Source: Trichaptum fuscoviolaceum
Taxonomy: Eukaryota > Basidiomycota > Agaricomycetes > Hymenochaetales > Trichaptaceae
DNA: 64,000 nt
Direction of reading: 5' to 3'
Assembly: GCA_910574455.1 (NCBI GenBank)
Contig: CAJSYZ010000002.1
Location: 2,567,671 to 2,631,670, forward strand
Each line of letters starts with the position of its first letter. Positions within the stretch are counted from its first letter, which is position 1. This document shows positions 1-9,800 of the stretch, piece after piece. The translations under genes were made by a program, and so were the position numbers. The notes under the pieces are model-generated. The model ran no database searches and had not been told where the DNA came from. It saw only the letters and a program-made list of their open reading frames with translations.

Positions 1-351
1 ACGCTTGGACTGAGATTATCGAATAACGCTTCGAGAAGCATTAGAGAGAGAGCTGCGCTCATGAGCGGGGGCAGCAGCCTAGGCTCTCGCACGCCGTTAA
101 GTGTGCGAGGGAGAGCAAGCGGTTCGATGCCCCCTCCGAGCTGGACGCCGCGAAAAGCGGATGCCGCTGGTGCGCTCACGCCTGCGGCAAAGCGCTTGTT
201 GGATCGGACGACCATGGGCGTTGCAGGTACAAGGCGAGCTGATGCGATGGGTAAGACAGCAGGTTGGGATAGCACACAGAAGGCAAAGGAACGAGATTTA
301 AACAGAGTGCGGTGGACACCTAGTCCGGCGCCCGTAGCGAGACGACGCTGA
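1..351 (+). CDS. Probable ESS2/DGCR14 (nuclear protein Es2), C-terminal part only
   Basis: An open frame enters from the left edge without a stop and ends at TGA 349-351. The C-terminal residues include LTPAAKRLLDRT, then KAKERDLNRVRWTPSPAP. That layout resembles the conserved tail of the Es2/DGCR14 family, spliceosome-associated nuclear proteins: a TPA..LL box followed, after a short spacer, by an R/SWTPTP box. The tail is basic and proline-rich with no membrane segment. An internal ATG at 61 is probably not the true start, because the frame is open upstream of it. The rest of the gene lies outside the window. The call comes from motif memory on about 117 residues. An unrelated basic C-terminus is possible. 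Confidence 0.6.
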   Translation, partial: TLGLRLSNNASRSIRERAALMSGGSSLGSRTPLSVRGRASGSMPPPSWTPRKADAAGALTPAAKRLLDRTTMGVAGTRRADAMGKTAGWDSTQKAKERDLNRVRWTPSPAPVARRR

Positions 352-406
352 TTCCGTTGTAGGCTGGATGTGATTCCCGAACACCCTTAGGTGTTGAGGG
401 TTCTAG

Positions 407-934
407 CCAGTCTCCTACACAGACCCTCCCGCGGATCGGAAGAGGCCGAAGCCTCAGGGTCCATGTAAAGTTGAGGGGGACCCTTTCCTCCCGTCAGGGA
501 GGGTCTGACATAAAACATTTTGCCGAGGCCCCGAGCATCGTCAGGGTCCATCACCGACCACCACTCACCGTGGGAATGTCGGACTGCGGGAACTTCGATA
601 GTGGCACAGAGAACTTTGTTAAATAATGCACCAGCTGGATCTTCTTATTCAATTAACACAATTAACATATGCTATTCTATACTCTTAAACCCATGTAGCT
701 GTCATGCAAAATTTTGTGATTTCAATGAATTTATTTTAACCATGACATATGCTCAAGAACAATGTTCCCACGAAAACGGTGGGCGGGAGGTAAACCCTGA
801 CGATGTTCGGGGCCTCGGCAAAATGTTTTATGTCAGACCCTCCCTGACGGGAGGAAAGGGTCCCCCTCAACTTTACATGGACCCTGAGGCTTCGGCCTCT
901 TCCGATCCGCGGGAGGGTCTGTGTAGGAGACTGG
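407..934. mobile_element. Non-autonomous DNA transposon (MITE) with 141-bp terminal inverted repeats
   Basis: Positions 407-547 and 794-934 are near-perfect reverse complements, both 141 bp, starting CCAGTCTCCTACACAG at the outer edge. A 7-bp direct repeat, GTTCTAG, flanks the element at 400-406 and 935-941. Because the flanking bases overlap the repeat ends, the target duplication could be read as 7-9 bp. The roughly 246-bp core has no coding pattern. The open frame across 520-1056 simply crosses the repeat. Long inverted repeats with a 7-9-bp duplication fit a Mutator-like or related superfamily better than CACTA, but the superfamily is not certain. It lies 56 bp downstream of the ESS2-like stop codon. 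Confidence 0.85.
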
Positions 935-941
935 GTTCTAG

Positions 942-1739
942 CGGGCTAAATGTTACGCTTTTCAAAAGCAAAAAGTTTGCACTCACGTGCCTACCAGTCG
1001 CTAAGGTCTGGATTTCTCTTCTTTATGTGTCTTCTCTTCCGAGACACCTCCAATAACAACTTGGGTATTTCTGTGCATAGCTCGGGTACCTTAGCGGTAC
1101 CTGCCTTATTTGGTAGCTTATGTAGATAACTTGAACATGACTAACATCAGGGAAACTACTTTCTGCTGAAAGTGACTTAAGCGTTACTTAAACGTCCTGA
1201 GTGACTTGAAGTCTGAATAAGGCAAACCGCACTTATTCATGCATGTCCTCCCATTATTCAGGACCAGTTGGCTGAAATAAGGGCGAGTTGGCTGAATCAG
1301 TGCTCTAAGTGTTTCAGGCAATCTGTACCCCAGTGCTCCAGTGCTTCAGTGCTTCATCCTTTAATTACAGCAGGAGACAAGTGTTGTAAGACAAACTGCA
1401 GTGCTCAAGAGTTCAAGTGCATAAGAACGATCCAAGTATTTCATTGCATCAGAAGTAATATAAGACAACGGTAAGTAGCTATCAGTGCCTCAGCGTTCAA
1501 GTACATCAGTCATTTACACAAGACTAAGCATAGCAGTCACTATCATGGAACCCGCCACGACACGATTCTGAACCACTGCCACGGGCAGTGGCAGGCCCAT
1601 TTCGCTACCGTGCCTTCAATTCTGCATGTTCTTTGGCGTGCCAGTAGAAACGAAGGCTGCTCTGCGAGTCGATGGTAATAAGTTATTGAGCGCACGGACA
1701 GAGACGAAACGAAGAGGCTCACCAGTGAACGATTTGCCC
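942..1739. other. Intergenic stretch; probable left end of the Plavaka element
   Basis: No convincing gene is seen on either strand. The sequence is rich in short, loosely repeated words such as CAGTGCTT and TTCAAGTGCAT (about 1290-1520). This could be the subterminal repeat zone of the large transposon to the right. I could not find a terminal inverted repeat that pairs with the region after 23417. Confidence 0.35.
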
Positions 1740-4700
1740 TTAGAAGTCTACGCAGTCCGTGGCCGAATCCCATTTTGAAGCGTTGTCCTCCTCATTATCG
1801 CCATCTCCGCCTGGATCCTTCTCCGCGCCCTCGTCCGCGCCCTCGTCCTCGTCCTCGTCCGCGCCCGCGCCCTCGTCCGCGCCCTCGTCCTTGTCCGCGC
1901 CCTCGTCCTCGTCCGCGCCCTCGTCCTCGTCCGCGCCCTCGTCCTCGTCCGCGCCCTCGTCCTCGCCCTCGCCCTCAATCTTGTCAGCGCCCTCGTACCC
2001 GCTCTCACTCAGGTCGTCATCTCCTTTAGCATCGGCATCCTCGTCCTCTGCATCACCTTCAACATCGCTTCTATGCTCAGCTCCTTCACGCTCGTCGCCC
2101 TTATCATCGCTCCCGTCTTCCCAATTACCAGCGCCTTCGTCATACGCTTTCTCGCAGGTCGAATCTGCATCTACGATGTCAAAGTACAAGGAAAAGTCCC
2201 TGCCAGTGATACCCGATCCAACAAGTTCGGTGTTCTTTCTCGTATCGATATCTGTACTGGCATCGTAAGCTAGGAGGCGGGATCGAACCTTTTCCCAGTT
2301 TGATTCAGTGAAGAAAGAGGGATTCGACAACAAGTTAACATAGTCGTCCGTATGAGGCTGCCACAGAGCGCTAGTGAAATACCACTCAGCGCCGCCAAGT
2401 TCTTCTTTGATATTTTGCAACCGAGCCACCTGTTTATCAATGGCAACCTTGACCTATCCATGAGAAGATCAGCGAATAAGGACAATATAAGTACTGAAAA
2501 AAATAGATACCGCTGTTGCCGCAAGGGCGAGGGCACCGATAGGCTTTCCTATGGTGTTTCTGTCCAGTATTTTATGCCGACCCATGGCCAATACAATGTG
2601 TACGGACAACACTGAGACCACAAGGTCAGAGCAGAACAGTCCTTGCTTCTGTACATTTAGGGTCAATACATGGACACAAAATGCGACAATAAATACTCTT
2701 TTACTTACCCTCTCCATACTATACCAGCTTTCCCATAGAAACGGTTCGGCTTTCTTCTTATCAACTAGCGTCTGCAACGTCTTCACAATTGCTTCGTTTT
2801 GCATTGACTTTGATTGTTCGCTGCTGATAAAACTCGCAACTGAATGCTCAGCTTTCTCAAACAGTTTCTTGCGCCAGCTATCAGAGCATCTCTGGGCCGC
2901 CTGAAATACAAGGATTGCATCTCAATCTGGTAAAGGTAACTTGAAGATAACTAAGAATGACTCAACTAGAGAACAGATGTCGGCGAACTGTGTTTCGTAA
3001 CTTAGTTCCACAGAATCAAACACTTTCCCCCACAGTGTGCTGATGAACTCATTGTCCGGGTTTTGCCATGGCGTGATGGACTTTCCCACTGCGCGAAATA
3101 GTGAAGGTAATAAAATATGAGTCCAACCGGCCTGAGTACCGGGAGGGAGACACTGGTTCGTCGCCCTTTTTCTGCCTGGCACGCGAGATCCTTCCTTTCC
3201 TTCATTTCGGCCCTTGTCCTCCAGCCCCACTGATGTCTGCATATAAGTGAATCAGCAAAAATATGTCATAGAAATGAATTTGATTCGACACACTGAGCTA
3301 GTAGTCCGAGAGACTTTGCGATGACCAGGATAAGCCCCAGTCACTAACACTTCGGGTCCGGGAGTGCAGGATACTCTCGTCATTGCAAGCGACTGTGTTC
3401 GGGGTGCTAACGGCATCTTTCGACCACCGGTCTAATAAGAATAGTGAGTGAATGCTCATATTCAGAGTGTATCAATCGACCCACACTTGCTTCATTATCA
3501 GCCACCAGCGACTGCCTCTTGCGATGTGAGGTAGCGGATCCAATCTCAGACTGCAACACGTCAGAAAGCTGTTATCCATGGGCAAGTGAGCAGCTCGAAA
3601 GGAAGCAATTACCGTCGTGTCGGCCACAGGCCGATAAGGAGTGTCAGAGGGTTTCCTCTTCTTACTCAAATCCTTTTCGCCCGGTCAGAAACGAACTTAA
3701 AATGCCGGCTACCAAAGAATTGACACTTACTGTGGCACCGACCTGTGTGTCCATGCCAGTCAACAATGACTTCTTGACCTTGACACTCTTACTAGCCTAT
3801 TGAGATGGTGTAAAGTAAGTAAACATAAACATGAAGGAATCCATTACACGTGAAGGTGGAAGAATTACCACATCAACCTGGGAGTCGATGTCCGGTGGCG
3901 ACTTTCTCTTTCTGTTTTTTGTGACTATGATGTCCTATTTATAGGCACAAATTAGTGATCAACCCGATGTGAGGAAGGGAACGAACAGTTGCTACAGCGG
4001 AAGTGAGCCTACGGTGCATCGACGCCCACACATACCTGTATACGGGGTTCCAAGGCTAGTGAATGCACCTTACAACCATAAAATCAGGGGGAAACGAGAG
4101 AAACTGGATTAAGATGGGACTTACCGGTGCGCTGAGCTGCGAATTGGCAGTTCTCTTGTTTGCATCCTGTCCAAAGATCAATTCAGCAAGCAATGAAGGA
4201 AGGATGTAGCATGAGGATCACTGTGCTTCACTGTCTGGCACTCACCTGTCCACCTGGTTTTGTCTCGTTGTTCTTATCCTCAAGTACGGAAAGGGATTGG
4301 TTAGTAGATTGGAAAAGGTAGGAATGATATGACGTCGCTTACCGTTGAAACCTGCGACCCGGAGAGAGTGTCGCGCAGCAACTTCCTTTTCTTTGAGTTC
4401 AAGTTGCTGCTACCTCCATCCTGTTCATTACACGACAGTTGGCAGAAAAATAATAACGAAGGGATATGATCAAACGGTCATGGGGTAACTGACGTGAATC
4501 GAACAGTAATAAGTCACACTCACACTAGCTTGAGCCGGCCTTGTCAGCCTCCTCGGATCGCTTTCGCCCTACAAGCAAGGTATTCAGACTGCATCTGCCA
4601 TTCTAATGTTCCGTCAACTCACAATATTTGTGTCCGAATCGACAAAATGTGCTGTCTGTTGCACGCTGATTGAGCTATTCTTTACACCATGATAGCTTGC

Positions 4701-4770
4701 GAGGGTTATTGTTTCTCCTTCATCCTCCCAAGGACTTAAGTTTTCATTGTCTTGCAATGAGATGCTGTGT
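1740..4770 (-). pseudogene. Plavaka companion protein, 3' portion (separated from its 5' exons by a retrotransposon)
   Basis: The last four exons on the minus strand join in phase: 3236-2952, 2900-2709, 2648-2511 and 2453-1740 (443 codons including stop). Conserved features include a GTQAGWT...LPSL segment, FLWESWY, and a KPIGALALAATAV helix, followed by SNWEKV. I know this order from the uncharacterised proteins encoded beside agaricomycete Plavaka transposases. The C-terminus is very acidic, with an EDEGAD-type tandem repeat encoded at about 1825-1975. Further short exons exist between 3400 and 4770, for example one ending at the donor near 4620. They were not fully resolved. Function is unknown, and a role in transposition is inferred from position only. 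Confidence 0.6.
1825..1975. repeat. Coding tandem repeat, about 18-bp unit (GCGCCCTCGTCCTCGTCC on plus)
   Basis: Imperfect copies of an 18-bp GC-rich unit, with 12-bp variants. On the minus strand they encode the acidic EDEGAD repeats of the companion protein. The same low complexity opens long false frames on the plus strand. Confidence 0.8.
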
Positions 4771-4820
4771 CTAGTGTAGCTTGGCGTCAGCGAAGCTCAT
4801 AATATGGTAACAAAGACGAG

Positions 4821-5450
4821 TGTCAGGAATCCACCCGGGGTATTTAATTTCTTTTTAGTTTTCCTTATTTTTGCGGAAGGGTCCGTGAGGGTCACGGCCC
4901 CTTGCCGCCGGATTCCTGACATGTCCGTGAGCAGCACGGACTTGCAAGGACACTGATTCATTTCCTTTCTTATTTTCAATCTAGGATAGTTGCATGTATG
5001 TCGCAGGACGTACGGACAAGTGTCCTGCGGACAAGTGTCCTGCGGACAATCCTTTCTTTTTCTTTCGTCCTACGGACTCGTGCGGCCGTACGGACGTCCA
5101 CGGACCTTTCTACGGACTTTCTCACGGACTTACTAGCATTGCGTGCGGACTACCATCGGACCCTCGCGGACCAAGGTCCTTAAGGGTCCTTAAGGGTTCA
5201 GTGGCTTGCTACTGTACAGTTTTTATTTCAGCTTGTTAAAACCATTCTAGCACCTGCGAAGCACTCCACTTTTGGCCTCTTGTAAAGTGCTTCTCAGGTG
5301 ATGTGTTATCTTTAGCTCTGATGTGTAGAATAGCTTAATTGACTTGTAAAGTGCTTCTCAGAGTGAGAACCACCGCTCAAAGCGTCCGTGAAAGTCGTCC
5401 GTGTCTGATTCGGGGTCTCGAGTCCGAAGGAACCACTCTAGGTCGTAACA
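4821..5450 (+). repeat. 5' LTR of the chromovirus
   Basis: This LTR has TG..CA ends. It contains ACTTTTGGCCT at 5268-5278, the inferred start of R. A short stem brackets it: GAAGCACT at 5258-5265 pairs with AGTGCTTC at 5286-5293. A 19-bp direct repeat occurs at 5279-5297 and 5343-5361. A tandem duplication, ACAAGTGTCCTGCGG, distinguishes it from the 3' LTR. Confidence 0.95.
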
Positions 5451-5452
5451 TT

Positions 5453-5463
5453 AGGCCAAAAGT
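5453..5463 (+). other. Primer-binding site, self-priming type
   Basis: AGGCCAAAAGT, two bases inside the 5' LTR, is the exact reverse complement of ACTTTTGGCCT at 5268-5278 within the LTR. I see no 3'-CCA tRNA signature (TGG) here. In Tf1 and sushi-group elements the first 11 nt of the mRNA fold back onto such a site to prime reverse transcription. The match here is also 11 nt. Confidence 0.75.
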
Positions 5464-5513
5464 CCGTTCTCTCGACGCCCCACGATTACACCGACAGATT
5501 CTGATCCCTACGC

Positions 5514-6812
5514 ATGGGAAGATTTGGACAACCCGACTCAGACGACGATATGACTGGTCCTGCAAACCCCGTACAAACCGCACCTGGTCCTACGGACCCC
5601 CAGACAGGTCCTACGGACCCTCAGACAGGTCCTGCGAACCCCGCAACCGAGCCCGCGGCCCCACCAGCCCAGGAACTCCCCCAGGCAGTCCTTCAGGCAA
5701 TCAATGATGCCACACGGCCGTTACAGACCCACCTGCGGGATGTGACCGAAGAGAACCAGCGTCTCCACGCGATGATGAACTTTTTCGTCCGTGGCGCGCA
5801 GGATGCCGCCACACGGACGCCCAAAGGTCCGAAGATCAACCCCCCGCCGGCCTTCTACGGACGCACACCGAAGGACAAGGACAAGGAGGCAGAGGACATC
5901 AGCTTTGAGGAATGGTCGCAGAAGGTCCGTCTCTATGTCCGCATGCGTCCTCAGGAGTTCGAAGGCCGTCCAATGATGGCCTGCATTTGGGCCGCATCCC
6001 TCCTTCGCGGCCCCGCAGAGAAATGGGCTCGGCCGCACACGACTGCCGCCCTGTCTGGCACGGACATCCCCGCCATCATGACGGACCTCGATTTGTTTCT
6101 GCAGTCCTTGCAGTCCGCATTCGGCCGTCCCAATGTCAAACGGGCCGCCGGACAAGAGCTTGTGAAGCTGCGCCAGGGCAAGGACACAGTGTCCGAGTAC
6201 GCATCAAAATTCAAGGCACTGAGGACGGAGTCCGAGACGGACATGGGCGTGACAGGACTGATGCTGTTGTTCGAAAACGGACTCAACAACCAGTTCCGCT
6301 ATGATCTGGCGAGTAAAGAGATTGAGGAGACCGACGACTTTGACCTCTGGGTCCGCAAGCTTTGCGAATTCGATGAAGACTTGCGCGCCCGCAGGACCGG
6401 CTTCAGACCGAACAACTGGGGACAACAAGGGTCCTACCGCCCTCATGCGTACGCTTCTGCATCGCGCGGACAGGCGAAGGACCCAGACGCGATGGACATT
6501 GATCGAATGAGCACGGAAGAGATGATGCGCAAAGGACTTTGCTTCCAATGCGGCGAACACGGACACTTGGCGCGCAAATGTCCGCAGAAGGGCAAGCAAC
6601 CCGCCGGACGCTCGAAGGTGGCCTCCCAGACCGCGACCCCCACATCGACAACGGCCCCTTCGCAGGACACGGCCCCTGCGGCTGCTAGCGCACCCACGGC
6701 ATCACTGGAAGAAGTCCGCGATGAAACCCCGTCCGTGAACTCGGTCCGCGGGCCGTCCGTGGACGACATTGCGAAGGCCGTGGCAGCGGCTCTCCATAGT
6801 CAGGGTTTTTGA
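5514..6812 (+). CDS. gag: Gag polyprotein of the chromovirus
   Basis: This 432-residue protein starts at ATG 5514, shortly after the leader. The N-terminus carries proline-rich TDPQTGP-type repeats. A helical capsid-like region follows: EEWSQKVRLYVR, then ELVKLRQGKDTVSEYASKF, which is typical of Gypsy retrotransposon gag. Near residues 345-358 is a CCHC zinc knuckle, CFQCGEHGHLARKC, for RNA binding. A low-complexity alanine/threonine tail leads to the TGA at 6810-6812. It packages element RNA into particles. The stop is read past by frameshifting at 6803-6809 to make Gag-Pol. Codon choice is heavy in CGGAC/GTCCG words, as in the rest of the element. Confidence 0.93.
   Translation: MGRFGQPDSDDDMTGPANPVQTAPGPTDPQTGPTDPQTGPANPATEPAAPPAQELPQAVLQAINDATRPLQTHLRDVTEENQRLHAMMNFFVRGAQDAATRTPKGPKINPPPAFYGRTPKDKDKEAEDISFEEWSQKVRLYVRMRPQEFEGRPMMACIWAASLLRGPAEKWARPHTTAALSGTDIPAIMTDLDLFLQSLQSAFGRPNVKRAAGQELVKLRQGKDTVSEYASKFKALRTESETDMGVTGLMLLFENGLNNQFRYDLASKEIEETDDFDLWVRKLCEFDEDLRARRTGFRPNNWGQQGSYRPHAYASASRGQAKDPDAMDIDRMSTEEMMRKGLCFQCGEHGHLARKCPQKGKQPAGRSKVASQTATPTSTTAPSQDTAPAAASAPTASLEEVRDETPSVNSVRGPSVDDIAKAVAAALHSQGF
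6803..6809 (+). promoter_or_regulatory. -1 ribosomal frameshift heptamer GGGTTTT at the gag/pol junction
   Basis: In the gag frame the codons are CAG GGT TTT TGA. The heptamer G GGT TTT has the X XXY YYZ form of canonical -1 slippery sites and sits directly on the gag stop codon. The pol frame is the -1 frame and has no ATG near its beginning (it opens with TTG at 6809). A stimulatory downstream structure was not modelled. Confidence 0.7.
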
Positions 6813-9800
6813 GTGGGTCGCGGCGTGCGGTCGTTCCGCCAAAGACCCCAAACCGGTTCTCGCTGCTAGATGATGATGTTTCTGATCCCTCAGTGTATAG
6901 TACTTCGCTAATACACAAGAGCTTGCGTCGATTCATTCATATACCAGTGAGAATTAGTGACGGCCAAAAAGTTTTGAGCATGAGAGCCCTGCTAGATTGC
7001 GGTGCATTTTCCGTGATCGTCAATCAGAAATTGGTCCGTAAGTTTGGACTACGGACACGGCCCCTCCCGCGGCCCATTAAGGTGTACAACGCGGACGATT
7101 CCTTGAACCAGAGTGGCCCTATCACGGACTTGGTCCGTTTGACATTAGAAATGGGCGGACATAAGGAGGAAGTTGACGCGACCGTGGCAAACATTGGAGA
7201 CTACCCGTTGATCATTGGGATTGACTGGTTGCGCCAGCACAACCCTGAAATCGATTGGCAGGACGACACCATCAGTTTTACAAGGTGTCCGAAAGAGTGT
7301 AGGCCCGCGGCCGCAGAGCGCACGGTCCGCGCAGGACAGGATTTGCCGCATGCAGTCCGTAAGTTTCGGGCCGCACGCTGTAAGAACAGCCGCCAGATGC
7401 GCGCACGGCCACGGCCTCACGCACGGGTGTGCGTGGCGGAAGTCAGTGATGATACGGACGAGGCCGAGGAGGAGACGGACAATCTAGCAAAAGTTCCGCC
7501 GGGTTTTCGCCACTCAGAGAAGTACATGGACATCTACCATGACACGGAACAGTTCTTTGTGGCGGACGACCCAGATTTTGTGCACAAAATCGCGGCCTCC
7601 TACACCTGGTCCCAAGCGATTGCGGAGAAGACGGCCGTGAAGGAAGGTGACAAGTCCTTCGAGGAAATGGTTCCCCCACAGTACCGTGAGTTTGCAAAGG
7701 TGTTCTCGAAGTCTGAGGCCGAGAGGTTACCGGAACGCAAGCCATACGACCATGCCATTGATCTTGAGTCCGGTGCCACCCCCTCATACAGTAAAATCTA
7801 TCCTATGGCGCCCGCGGAACGTGCGGCCTTGAAGGACTTCATTGAGGACAACCTACGGAAGGGCTACATCCGTCCGTCAAAGTCCCCCGCGGCCGCCCCA
7901 GTGTTCTTCATCAAGAAAAAGGATGGCTCACTACGGATGGTAGTGGACTATCGCAAGCTCAATGCAATGACCGTCAAAAATCGCTATCCGCTTCCGTTGA
8001 CTACGGAACTCATTGATTCCTTGAAGAAGGCCCGTGTCTTCACCAAGCTCGACTTGCGGGCCGGATACAACAACATTCACATCAAGGAAGGTGATGAGTG
8101 GAAGGCCGCGTTTCGGACCCAAGAAGGACACTTCGAACCTACGGTCATGACCTTCGGACTTACCAACGCGCCCGCCACGTTCCAGCGGATGATGAATGAG
8201 ATATTCAAGGACATGCTTGATGTCATTGTAATTGTCTACCTCGACGACATCTGTGTCTTCTCGGAGAATGACGCGGACCATGAGGAACATGTGAAGGAGG
8301 TCCTTCGAAGGCTCGAGAAGTATGATCTCTTCTGTAAGCCCGAGAAGTGCGAGTTCCACAAGGACTCAATTGAGTACCTGGGCATGATCATTGGGTCCGG
8401 TACAATTTCCATGGACCCGAAGAAGGTCGAGGCCGTGGCGGACTGGCCCACACCTACGAAGGTGAAGGACATCCAGGCCTTCCTTGGATTTGCCAACTTC
8501 TACCGTCGGTTCATCAAGGACTTCTCGAAGCTCGCGGTTCCCATGACGGAACTACTGCGCAAGGACGCCCAGTGGCGTTGGACGGTCCGTCAGCAAGAGT
8601 CTTTCGACGGACTGAAGAAGAAGTTCACGGAATCGCCCGTGTTAGCAATGCCGGACCTCGAAAAGCCCTTCATTGTGGAGTGTGACGCCTCGGACTTTGC
8701 AACGGGCGCGGTCCTTTCACAGATTGGACCGGACGGTGACATTCACCCTATCGCCTACTACTCGAAGTCCTTGGGAGATGCAGAACGGAACTATGAGATT
8801 CATGACAAGGAACTGTTGGCCATTGTCCGTGCCTTGGACGAGTGGCGGCACTACCTGGAAGGAAGTCCGCACAAAATTGACATTGTCTCGGACCATAAAA
8901 ATTTGCTGTTCTTCGCGGAAGCGCGCAACCTCACGCGTCGCCAGGCCCGTTGGAGCTTGTTCTTGAGTCGATTTGACTTCCTGATCCGTCACCGCCCCGG
9001 ACGCCTTGGCGGTAAGCCAGACGCGCTGTCCAGGCGTGAGGACTTGCGCCCTGACGGACCTGACAATGCGAACAAGGTCCTATTGGACACCAACCGCTTC
9101 TACACCTTGGCGATGCGCCGCGGTATGGTCCGCGCGGACGGTGACACGGACCTGTTGCGAAGGATAAGGGAGTCCGAGAGCTTTGATGAAGAATTGATTG
9201 AGGCAATTGAGAAGCTGAAGGACGGGGCCCCGCGCGCGTTGGCCAATGACCTGGAGGAATGGAACACGGAGGACGGGCTGCTGTTGTATCGTGGCAAGGT
9301 CTATGTGCCGAAGGACGAGGAAGTCCGGCGAGACATTGTAAAACTGCATCATGATTCACTTCCAGTTGGACACCCAGGCCGTTGGAAGACATATGAGCTG
9401 GTGAGCCGCAATTATTGGTGGCCCGGCATGTCTTCCTTTGTTGAGCGCTATGTGTCGGGTTGCGACACATGCGTACGGACGAAGAACATCCCCCAACGGC
9501 CGGTGGGTCCGCTACAGCCTAATGAAGTGCCCAATGGTCCGTGGCAGACGATTTCTTGCGATTTCATCACGCAGTTACCGCAGTCGGGCGAGTATGATGC
9601 TATTTTTGTTGTGGTGGACCGTCTAACAAAGCAGGCCCACTTTATTCCTACCACATCGGACATTGACTCTGCTAGGACCGCGGACTTGTTTGTGTCCGAG
9701 GTCTGGAAGCATCATGGCACCCCACGGAAGGTTATCTCGGACCGCGGCACACAGTTTGTTTCGCGCTTCATGAAGGCCGTGCTGCACAGACTAGGTATTG

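Noticed and set aside
1748..2268. Several Arg/Pro- or Ser/Pro-repeat frames on both strands
   Set aside because: They are alternative readings of the 18-bp repeat that encodes the acidic tail of the companion gene. Only the acidic minus frame continues through good splice sites.
6809..6811. Independent TTG start for pol
   Set aside because: A slippery heptamer sits exactly at the overlap and no ATG is nearby. Frameshifting explains the arrangement better.
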